Source of the DNA: Deinandra increscens subsp. villosa | Lineage: Eukaryota; Streptophyta; Magnoliopsida; Asterales; Asteraceae | Length of the DNA: 64,000 nt | Assembly: GCA_039602395.1 (NCBI GenBank) | Contig: JBCNJP010000017.1 | Location: 25,792,718 to 25,856,717 of the forward strand | Reading direction: 5' to 3' | The notes under the pieces: generated by a model | Told to the model about the DNA's origin: nothing | Databases searched by the model: none | Seen by the model: the letters and a program-made list of their open reading frames with translations, nothing else | In this document: positions 55,635 through 64,000 of the stretch, in pieces | Position numbering within the stretch: position 1 is the stretch's first letter | Layout: every line of letters starts with the position of its first letter | Position numbers and translations under genes: made by a program

Positions 55635-55958
55635 GACTACAAAAAAATGAGCCTAATGCAACACTTATAAAAGCAACACTTAATAAAAGTGTTGCATTAT
55701 CTAACAAAAGTGTTGCAATATCTAATAGAAGTGTTGCATTATCTAAAAATAAGTGTTGCATTAGATCTAATGCAACATTAGCTAATGCAACACTTTAAAG
55801 TATTGCGTTAGGTAATGTTGCATTAGACCTAATGCAACACTTTTTTTTAGATAATGCAGCACTTTTGTTAGATATTGTAACACTTTTGTTAGATAATGTA
55901 ACACTTTTGATAAGTGTTGGTTTTATAAGTGTTGCATTAGGCTCATTTTTTAGTAGTG
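55635..55958. mobile_element. CACTA-like MITE with GTGTTGCA repeats
   Basis: Terminal inverted repeats of about 38 bp. The right end in reverse complement reads CACTACTAAAAAATGAGCC and the left end GACTACAAAAAAATGAGCC. The interior is filled with AGTGTTGCATTA/TAATGCAACACT in both orientations (about 15 copies). A 3-bp TSD is not clear. Confidence 0.75.
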
Positions 55959-56169
55959 ACCGTCGGTGTTTCTTGGCGTCGGGACGGCTGATGATTAGGG
56001 TTCCACTTATTTCTTTCATCGGATCTACCGATTTAGGCTTCTATTCGGCGAAGTCACTGGTCTAGAACACATTATCTTTACTGCGTTTGTCGTCGGCAAG
56101 TGAGAATCCATTAAATATTACGCCGGATGATATAGGCGGATAGAAAACGCCGCTTTAAGGGGGCCTTGG

Positions 56170-56325
56170 TTAACATTTGTTTCTCTTCTGAAAACGCTAC
56201 AGTCGAAGAGACCAGAGGCATCATGCTCCTCTTTTTAGATGACCATTTTCTCTTCTAAAAAACCCTATAATCAAAGAGACCAGAGGCATCATGCACCTCT
56301 TTTTGGATGACGTTGCTTCTTCCTC
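56170..56325. repeat. About 75-bp direct duplication
   Basis: Two copies of a block containing TTCTCTTCTNAAAA, AAGAGACCAGAGGCATCATG and CTCTTTTTNGATGAC, starting near 56178 and 56250. Confidence 0.8.
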
Positions 56326-58161
56326 TTCCAATTCACATGTATGTTCTCATGAATTCTATTTTTTTCTCATCAGATAGTCCAATTTTGTCGATTGGAGTTT
56401 TATTTGATTTTTTATGTTTTTCCCAAAATGGCTCAACAAAATTGTTCATTTTGAAATTCTTCATTTAAGAGCCATAAAGAACTTCGTTTCATAAACCTCA
56501 AAAACGAAATAGATCGAATATTATGTATCAAATAAAGATACCTTACTTATGTTTGCGGCTATGATCCGTCTTAGATTTCTATATGTGCACGTTTTGATCT
56601 GTTGTTTGGTGTTTCTTGGTTGCGAATGTTAGTTTTTGTAGATCTATGTGTTTCGGAATTAATGTCTTATGATCTGGTTCTCGATGGTAGCCATGGTTTA
56701 TATGACAGTGATTTCCTGAACGTATGTTGGTTTTAATGATATTTGTCAGTGATGATTTTTCTTAATTATGTGTTTGTTAACATTGGCATTGGTGAGGCAT
56801 TTGAATTTGTTACAGCCATGTTATTGCATACACTATAATTTGAGCCAAAGAAGTTATCTAAGATAAATATACAATTGTGAAATAACGGTGTGTGTTTGTG
56901 TTTACGCATGTCAAGCTTAGACGCATGTTGTTTTCTTGGTTAAAGGCGTGTCATTTTTTGTCCCAAGCATACAATTGTCCTTTCCTTTATGGGTTTATTT
57001 AGGAGTGATTATTTTTCATAGACAAATATATTGTATTGATGTTCTTTGGCATGGCACTATTTGTTGCAGCTATAATATTAGTTAGATTACAATCTGAGCA
57101 AAATTTGGATTTATGTTTTTTGGTTAAATATTTTACTACTGCATATTTATATTTTGTTATTTATCTTGGATGGTGACACAACTTTGTTCTTATGGCATGG
57201 TTACAGTGACGAGATTTGTAAACAAGTTGAGAGAATTAAGCATTATCACCATCCTCAACCCAAGACCTGACTGAACATAAACCAAGATCAGAAGACTCCA
57301 GAGTTTTATAATTTATTCATCTAGTTGCTGCAGACTTGGTCAGAAAAGATATGTTTCCTTAGAAATCTTTCTTCATTAATTTGTCAGTGGTTAACCATGT
57401 ACCTGCTTAAATAAGCTGTTGGTTATTTACTCTACGCCAACAAACACTACGGCCCGTCATTAAATGGTAAAACAAATGAATAAGTTGTTAGTTGTTTGTT
57501 TTATTTATGCCTGTTTCTTATGTCCGTTTGTTTTAGTGTTACGGCTACTATATTCTGTGAGGAAACTTTTAGTTACCTTTGTTGCTGCTGTAATAGTTGG
57601 AACAATTGTTATTTTATAGTATGTCGTCTTCACGAAACGATTGCGTACAAACTTGACTTGAAATAAATGACCGGTGACGAATGAAAGTTTAGTTGCGCAA
57701 GAAGACCACTGACGAATCGAAATTTAGGTACATAAGAAGATATTTTGGATGCAACAAGAAGCCATTTTGGATGTAATATAAGTGTTTTGAAAAGTTCACC
57801 AACAACAGGAGTGGTTTAGCATTGTTACACCAGCTCTACATATGTACTAATTGTACCTGCACTATATGCAGTGGTATAGATTTAGATGCACCAGGGTTAT
57901 GATGATATAAACTTCTGTGTATAGGTCATTTTTTATATTAACTGCATTCAATCTATATGAAGTTGCTTGGATCTTATGTTTTAATTGTCATTTCTGGTAG
58001 TAACTGCCTTATTTTGGATCTTATGTTTTAATCCCTTATAACTTATATAACTAATTTATTTAGGTTATTCAAAATTCAAAATAATTCATATAATTCATAT
58101 ATGAGATTTCGAAAATCTCACATATATATATATATATAATTTTTTTTAAAACATTGATATA

Positions 58162-58208
<47 letters not shown>

Positions 58209-58450
58209 AACCAATTTAATTATCTCATAATTAAATTACTCTACAACAAATTAATATCTCATAATTAACTTTTATCTGCGTTTTATAAATAAAACGTCTA
58301 CAATGTTTATTATTAATCGTGAATATGTTAATTAAAGTAACATTCTTGTTCGGTGCCCAAAGTGTAACTTTTTTATATCAGACCTTGATAGTTACGTTAA
58401 TATTATCCAACGATCGGACACTATAATCCAACAGTAACTATAAGACCTTT
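56326..58450. other. Unassigned 2.1-kb stretch
   Basis: Intron- or UTR-like AT-rich DNA without a supportable frame. TA microsatellites lie at about 58122-58138 and 58150-58205. Whether the Gypsy element's LTR lies here could not be judged, because no second LTR is in the window. Confidence 0.4.
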
Positions 58451-59325
58451 ATGGCAAGTAAGCCTTGGATTTTCAGAGGGGATAAGAGTGCCACAAAGGC
58501 ACTTAACTGGTTAGATGAAGTCGAAAGTGCATTGGACATCAGTGAATGCGTTGAGGGAGATAAAGTTAAATTTGCATCTCAATTGTAAAAAGGCCCAACC
58601 CTGAATTAGTGGAAGGTAGAGCTTCAAAAAAGAGGCAAAAGTAGAGCATATCTGATGGGATGGCAAAACTTACGCAGACTGGTGGTAGAGAAATTTCATC
58701 CTTAGAATGAGTCGGAGAAACTTGAAAATGAACTCATACACTTGGAAATGAAAGGATCCGACTACATGACCTACATCAACAAGTCGAATGAGTTGATAAA
58801 CCTGGTACCCCACATGGCGAAAGAAGAGTCTACAAAGGTACACCTATTCGTGTATGGCTTGAGCCCGGTAATAAGAGCAGATGTGAGGGTTGCATAATCG
58901 CACACACTGAAATATGCCATGAGCTTGACTGACACATTATGCGATGAATGGATCAAGTAATCAGGGAAGAATGTTGAATCTTGTGGTCACACGAGGAGAT
59001 CTGAGGGAAGGAAGCGTGATCGTAATCGTGGTGAAAGGAACGAAAATCGAGATGGAAGGAGTAGGGACTCCAAGAAGACGAAAGCCATATGTTACAAGTG
59101 TAACACCCCAGGGCACTATGTGGATCAGTGCAACATGCCTCTACTTGTTATAGCTATGGTGAAAGTGGACATAAGATTACGGACTGCCCAAAGCCCAAGG
59201 ATACTACAAAGGATATGAACAAGGGCATAGATGGAGGAGCCTCAAAAGGTCAACCTCACATTTTTCTCATGACTACTAAAGAAGCAAATAGTAGTGAAGA
59301 TGTTGTCTCTGGATGTTCACTGTGA
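58451..59325 (+). pseudogene. Ty3/Gypsy gag remnant with zinc knuckle
   Basis: From the ATG at 58451 one frame gives MASKPWIFRGDKSATKALNW, then several in-frame stops. It includes LVVEKFHP, LENELIHLEMKGSDYMTYIN, L-V-P-H-M and VHLFVYGLSPVIRADV, the Retrotrans_gag pattern. A frame change follows, then an Arg/Asp-rich tail and CYKCNTPGHYVDQCN (C-x2-C-x4-H-x4-C). A second knuckle, CYSYGESGHKITDCP, has its second Cys changed to Tyr. At least four stops make it non-coding. Confidence 0.85.
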
Positions 59326-59685
59326 ATAATGTTTATGTTAGTGTGTTGTTTGATTCCGGAGCCAATAGGATTTTTATTTCTACCTCATGTGTACCGAAGT
59401 AGAAATGTGCCTTGCATGATTTAGATAGACCATACATTATAATGATTGCTAGTGGTCAAGAAATTACCATCCCTAAGATTTTTAGAGACTGTGAGTTAAG
59501 AATAGATAATACATTATTTGACCTTGAACTACTTCCCATGACATTAAGTGAGTTTAATATAGTACTCGGTATGGATTGGCTAACCCAACACTGAGCCAAG
59601 ATTCGTTGCAACGAGAAAATAGTGGAAGTAGAGTCAGCCGACGGGAAGGTGCGTACTGTTGTAGGTGATCGCCAAGCGTGACCCC
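59310..59685 (+). pseudogene. Ty3/Gypsy aspartic protease remnant
   Basis: Contains VLFDSGANRIFIS with the D-S-G active-site triad near 59352, then a stop. The open stretch that follows ends in NIVLGMDWLTQH, the usual ILGMDWL flap-to-core motif. Frame interrupted at about 59403 and 59594. Confidence 0.85.
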
Positions 59686-59699
59686 CAAAAATAATATCC

Positions 59700-60428
59700 A
59701 TGTTAACGGCAGATAAGTGCATAAGGAAAGGATGCCAAGTTTTCCTATCAAATCTAGTAGAGGTTCCGCGAAAGGTTAAGATAGAAGATGTTTCGATAGT
59801 TATGATTATGTCGATGTGTTTCCAGACGAACTCCTGGGATTACGACCCGAGCAACAGGTGGAGTTCCAGATTGAGCTTGCCCCAGGGACAACGTCGTTAG
59901 CCAAGGTGCCTTACCGACTTGCACCCTCCGATGTGTAGGAATTGAAAAGCCAGGTACAAGATCATCTCGATAAAGGTTTCATCAGGCCTAGTTCATCTCC
60001 ATTGGGAGCTCCCGTGTTATTTGCCAAGAAGAAGGATGGGATGATGCGCATGTGTATCAACTACCGTGACCTTAACCGTTTTACGATCAAGAACCGATAT
60101 CCACTACCTCCAATAGATGACTTGTTCGATCAACTCCAATGAGCGAGTTATTTCTCGAAGATTGATTTAAGATCAAAATATCATCAAGTGAGAGTTCGGG
60201 AAGAAGATGTTCCAAGGAATGCATTCAAGACTAGATTTGGGAATTCACCGTAATGCCATTTGGCATAAGAAATTCACTTGCAGTTTTTATGAATTTGATG
60301 AATAGAGTCTGCAAGCCTTACCTCGATAAATTTTTGATTGTCTTCATTGATGATATGCTGATATACTTGTGCACGAAAGAAGACCATGAAAAGCACTTGC
60401 GAGTGATGTTGGAGCTATTAAGAGTAGA
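59700..60428 (+). pseudogene. Ty3/Gypsy reverse transcriptase remnant, first half
   Basis: Pieces read DVFPDELLGLRPEQQVEFQI, then a stop, then HLDKGFIRPSSSPLGAPVLF, KKKDGMMRMCINYRDLN, YPLPPIDDLFDQL, a stop, and FSKIDLRSKYHQ (the usual Gly is replaced by Lys). One frame change follows before MPFGIRNS. IVFIDDMLIYL keeps the F-x-D-D catalytic pair near 60340-60365. The frame ends at LELLR where the Copia-type insertion begins at 60429. Confidence 0.9.
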
Positions 60429-60799
60429 TGTTAGAGCATAGTCTGGTTCATCATGTGAAGTATCTGAAGAGGACGAAGCTAGAAGAAGACTGGGAACGAA
60501 GTGGGGAACAAACTGGGAATTCGTGACCCACAAACTATGGGTTCGTTGGACCTCCAATTCGTAACCAACTTCTTAGTATAAATACATGTCTATTTGTATT
60601 TGTAACTAGACTTTTAGAGTACATTGAGAGTGACCAGATCTAAACCGTGTGTGTTTCCAGAGTGTGTCTCTGTTGTGTTTCATTGAGAGTTTCTAATTGA
60701 GTCTAATTGATTTTAATAAATAAACCATTTTATTTAGATCTTGTTTCTCATTCATACGATCAAGCAAACCTATAGTAAGATCCGTTCCAGGTCTTTACA
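60429..60799 (+). repeat. Copia-type 5' LTR (371 bp)
   Basis: Runs TGTTAGAGCATAG...GGTCTTTACA. Contains TATAAATAC at about 60579 as a candidate promoter. Directly followed by AG and TGGTATCAGA. Confidence 0.75.
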
Positions 60800-60801
60800 A
60801 G

Positions 60802-60811
60802 TGGTATCAGA
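60802..60811 (+). promoter_or_regulatory. Primer binding site of the Copia-type insertion
   Basis: TGGTATCAGA, three bases past the LTR end; tRNA-Met type. Confidence 0.8.
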
Positions 60812-61019
60812 TAAAATCTAGGTGGCTCTACTGCGTTTGACTTCATCGTGTTTGTTTTCGTGACCAAAACGTTTGTTTTTCATTAAAAAAACGAGTCAAA
60901 ATTCAAGTTTTTTTAGTTGAATTGTTCTTCATAATATTCCTTTTACTAAAATCTCTTTGACTGCTGTAAATCTCGATAAAAAACCTTCAAAATCGCGAAA
61001 AATTGGTCAAAAATGGGAC

Positions 61020-61390
61020 TGGTTCGTAAATAACCGTTTCTCAGTTCATAATTCAGTTCATTAGTCATGAACTGCCACTTTGTTACCCACTTCATTTTTA
61101 GCGAACTGGGACTTTGTTGTTCACTTTGCAAGTCAGTTCGTGGTTCACTTTGTGTCCCAGTTCTCAATCTAGTTCGCTGCACACTTTGTGAGTCGGTTCT
61201 TAGTCCACTTTGTGCATCACTTCGTGGTAACGAACTAGGAGTTCGTTACACACTTCGCAGGTCAGTTCGTGACCCAGTTTGTAGCCAGGTTTCAGTTCAG
61301 TTCGTGAGTCTGTTCTCATCCCAGATTGTCACTCAGTTTGTGAGTCAGTTCGTGGGAAGTGAGTTTCAGTTTGTTGGATAGATTTTTCAT
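61020..61390 (+). repeat. Low-complexity leader with CAGTTCGTG/CACTTTGTG words
   Basis: About 15 copies of CAGTTCGTG- or TTCACTTTG-type words between the primer site and gag. The 104-codon frame over it is repeat-driven. Similar words occur antisense in the LTR at 60495-60560. Confidence 0.7.
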
Positions 61391-61394
61391 AAAT

Positions 61395-63311
61395 TGTTCG
61401 ACAATGAGTGTGTCACTAATGGAAAGGGTGATTTTGAGATTTATATCAATGAACTGAGAAGATTATCATTAATGGAAAGGGTGATTTTGAGATTTATATC
61501 AATGAACATTTCAAAGTTTTCTAGAAGGTAGTTGATAAACAATTCAAATGGCCTACTGATGAAAGTGGAAATGTAAAGTTACCTCAACATCTTTCTCAAG
61601 AAGAAATGTCTTATACTGATAATGAACAAAAATCCATAGGCATTCTCATAACTGCTCTTTCAAGAGATTTGTTCATTCAATTCACAGTTTACTACACGGC
61701 TAAAGATAAACGAAATGCGTTGAAAGAAAAAGGTGAGACGGGTACATTATCTGATGATATGGAAACTATCCAGAATGTACTCAAAAGCCAATGAGACATT
61801 GATGAAAGAAAATGCAGAGTTGAAAAGTAAATATCAAGCAATAAATTCCGATCGGGATTTATTCAAACAGAAATATAAATAGATCAATGAGGAGCTTCTG
61901 GCAGAATGTGATAAATAAGACTTTAGAAATATAAAATAATCAGCTATCACTCAAGAACATTGATCTACAAAAGGAATTGCTAGATGTTCAAACAAAGATT
62001 TCTGACTTGTACATAGAAATTGCAGATTTGAAGCGACAAGTTGAAAACTGCAATTTTTCTAATACATGTACCAATTATGTGTATCAGATGACAAGTAGTT
62101 CTGAAAGTGATAATAGAGATGAATTTCATCAAGTTCCTGCTCCTACAGTGATAATCAGTTCTAATTTTACTAAGCAGTTGTCTGAAGAAGCATTTGATTA
62201 TTCAAAGTTTCCTAATTCAACTTTAGATAAGAATCAAAAGAAGAAGGCTGATAAAAAGGTGGAAAAGGTTAAAGAAATGTTTGATCCAAGCAAGGTTCCA
62301 AAGTTTACTTCTAAATCTACATTTTTGGATCAAGAAAATGTGTTTGATGGAAGTGAAGGCAAAATAAGTATGAACAAGTTTTCAACAATTAATGTTAATA
62401 AAACTTTACTTAACAAAAAGAAGGGTCTGAAAGCTATCAAATCCGAGTTTACTAAGCTAGCGAAACAAGGTCATGAAATAGCAAATTCTATGAAAGAAAA
62501 ATTCAAACAGAAACAAGGCGGCTTAGGATTTCAAACAAAGATATCCTAGTGAAAAATATCAAAAGGAAACTCACAAATGTTGAGAAGCTGTTGCTGAAAA
62601 ATTAGTCTTTTCAAAACAGTTTCAATAAAGGTTGGAAAAAGGAAACTTCTTCTTCTGATAAGGTTTCTACAGAAGATTCTTCATGCGTATCTGATGCTAC
62701 ACCAAAAGAGGGTAACAGTTTAAATTCATTTTATTATGCTAAATCTTATAGGTTTGAAGATAAGTTCTGTGGTTATGGAGATAATTCTGGCTTTTATGAT
62801 TCTCCAAAATATTTTAGAAAATCTTAGAAACCATAGAAACATAAACCTGTGATTCCAAGAGTTTATGATGAATGTTCGACTGATCAGTTTGGAATACCGA
62901 TTTCGATCACTTTAACTTATTCGATGTTGTTATGTTTGTCGTAAGCAAGGTCATTATGCGCAAAATTTTCCTACGACTACTAACAATTCATCATCCAATG
63001 CCAAAAATACAAAATATGTTGATGTTGATGGCATTATTTTTAGTGAACCAATGCCCAACACTAATTTTTTTCTAGAAAAAGAAGCTTAATCTGAAAAGTT
63101 GGGTAGTAGTTCTGATTGTCATTCATCAGGTGACAATGGTTCACCAGAAATTTTAAAACCAAAACAGGAATGGCGACCAAAAGTTGTCTCTACGGCCAAC
63201 AGTGATTTTGTTGAAGACACTAGACGACCAACCAAAAATGTGAATGGGGGTCGGGGTTCAAAGGACTTATTATTTTCCAATGTTTGTAGGTATTTTAAGA
63301 AGAGCTGTTAG
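61395..63311 (+). pseudogene. Copia-type gag remnant with zinc knuckle
   Basis: A 50-bp duplication lies at 61415-61510 (GGAAAGGGTGATTTTGAGAT twice). A degraded N-terminal region with LSRDLFIQFTVYYTAKD follows (61606-61794). Then comes a coiled-coil-like stretch (61977-62549, 190 open codons, Lys/Glu/Asn-rich). At about 62926 is CYVCRKQGHYAQNF, a CCHC knuckle whose last Cys is lost, followed by VDGIIFSEPMP and an open 70-codon tail (63099-63311). Several stops interrupt it. The layout is that of Asteraceae Copia/SIRE-like gag as I recall it. Confidence 0.7.
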
Positions 63312-63800
63312 TGATTGAAAGATTGCTGACAGTGGAATACTTGTGGTTAATTTATGGTATATTGAATTGTTCCTATCTTTGAAAATTAGATTTTCAAAAA
63401 TATCATCTTAAAAAATGTGTCAAGTGTTAATCAATCATTTTCAATTTTGTTATTCATTTTCTTTCATTCATATTTTTAGGGGAAGAAAATTTTAGAAAAC
63501 TCAAAAAATAGAGTTTTTTTGAATTTTAGGGGGAGAAATTATGGAAAGTATAAAATAATAAAAGATTGAGAAATTAATCCAATAAAAGCGAGAAATTATA
63601 GTATATCAGCATATACATTTATGTACCATGGATAGATTAAGTCTAAAGGTTGTAGGTTCTTGTATAATCTATGAATGTGCATGACTAATATGATATATGC
63701 AAGTAAGATATAAATATAAAGCTTGGCTGATGATCTTTGGTTATTTGCTTCTTGATGAATGATGTGTGATGATTCTGAAAAAATTAGAATAAGAGATATC
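63312..63800. other. Downstream of Copia-type gag, no gene
   Basis: AT-rich, two polypurine-like tracts (about 63473 and 63524), then sequence unlike the 5' LTR. The 3' junction with the Gypsy RT is unclear. Confidence 0.45.
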
Positions 63801-64000
63801 CTTATGAATGCAGAGAAACTTTATGCCAAGTTTTCTAAGAGTGAAATCTAGCTTCGAGAGGTGCAGTTTTTGGGTTATATAGTAAGTAGTGCTGGAATTC
63901 AGGTAGACCCGGCCAAGGTTGAGGCAGTAATGAAATGCGAACAACCCAAGACACCAACTGAAATTAAATGATTATTGGGATTAGCAGGATATTATCAAAG
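63801..64000 (+). pseudogene. Ty3/Gypsy reverse transcriptase remnant, continuation
   Basis: Resumes with EKLYAKFSKSEI, a stop, LREVQFLGYIVSSAGIQVDP, KVEAVMK, PKTPTEIK, a stop and LLGLAGYYQ, the connection region between RT and RNase H. It continues past the window end. The residues between LELLR and EKLYAKF are missing or altered at the insertion junction. Confidence 0.88.

Larger units (their letters stand above)
60429..63800 (+). mobile_element. Copia-type gag-only insertion, 3' LTR not found
   Basis: 5' LTR 60429-60799, primer site at 60802, a low-complexity leader, gag remnants to about 63311 and polypurine-like tracts (TTTTAGGGGAAG at about 63473, TTTTAGGGGGAG at about 63524). No protease, integrase, RT or second copy of the LTR is visible before the Gypsy RT resumes near 63800. 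It splits that RT, so it is younger than the Gypsy element. The 3' boundary is approximate. Confidence 0.65.

Noticed and set aside
61067..61381. 104-codon frame in the Copia-type leader
   Set aside because: Driven by repeated CAGTTCGTG words; lies between primer site and gag with no protein resemblance.

Overview
The window is plant nuclear DNA made almost entirely of transposable elements stacked inside one another. Spliced introns, LTR retrotransposons with tRNA-Met-type primer sites, CACTA (En/Spm) elements, hAT, Mutator-like and foldback repeats all point to a large plant genome. Protein fragments of types I associate with Asteraceae (a PB1-like domain gene, and a coding remnant of the kind often annotated there as synaptobrevin/longin-like) suggest that family, but this is inference without a database search. 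I see no rRNA, tRNA or CRISPR array and no convincing conserved host gene.

Layout. (1) 0-8.7 kb: a two-exon PB1-like gene (+), a broken multi-exon TE-derived gene on the minus strand (1.6-5.3 kb), a degenerate CACTA relative with TNPA-like exon remnants (5.8-7.1 kb), a minus-strand RT-associated zinc-finger/nuclease fragment (7.2-7.56 kb) and a truncated CACTA 3' end (7.56-8.66 kb). (2) 10.5-48.8 kb: a four-level nest. An outer plus-strand LTR element with a mostly non-coding interior (10525-48811) has a hAT-type MITE in its left LTR. Its right LTR is split by a minus-strand LTR element with 2.85 kb LTRs (18877-48530, TSD AAACC). That element is split by a 19.2 kb CACTA transposon (24008-43174, TIR CACTACGTCAAAA, TSD GGA). 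(3) 48.8-58.4 kb: a Mutator-like long-TIR element, a small MITE, a palindrome made of palindromes, a CACTA-like MITE and simple repeats. (4) 58.4-64 kb: a broken Ty3/Gypsy gag-protease-RT whose RT is split by a Copia-type insertion that carries a 5' LTR and gag but no visible pol or 3' LTR.

The most unusual object is inside the CACTA element. About 15.2 kb (27393-42604) is an inverted duplication around a 27-nt spacer (34642-34668). Each arm carries, reading outward, a 97-codon gene of unknown function, a 50-bp tandem array rich in CCAAT pentamers, a 12-exon TNPA-like gene, and an approximately 150-bp GTGGCC subterminal array. The right TNPA gene reads open for 694 codons with every intron in phase 0. 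The left copy has a 49-bp deletion that causes a premature stop. The large TNPD transposase survives only as its C-terminal DUF4216-like end, apparently cut off where the palindrome begins. The arms differ in array length, indels and substitutions, which argues against a simple mirrored-read assembly error.

All identities and repeat counts below are by eye; none was computed.
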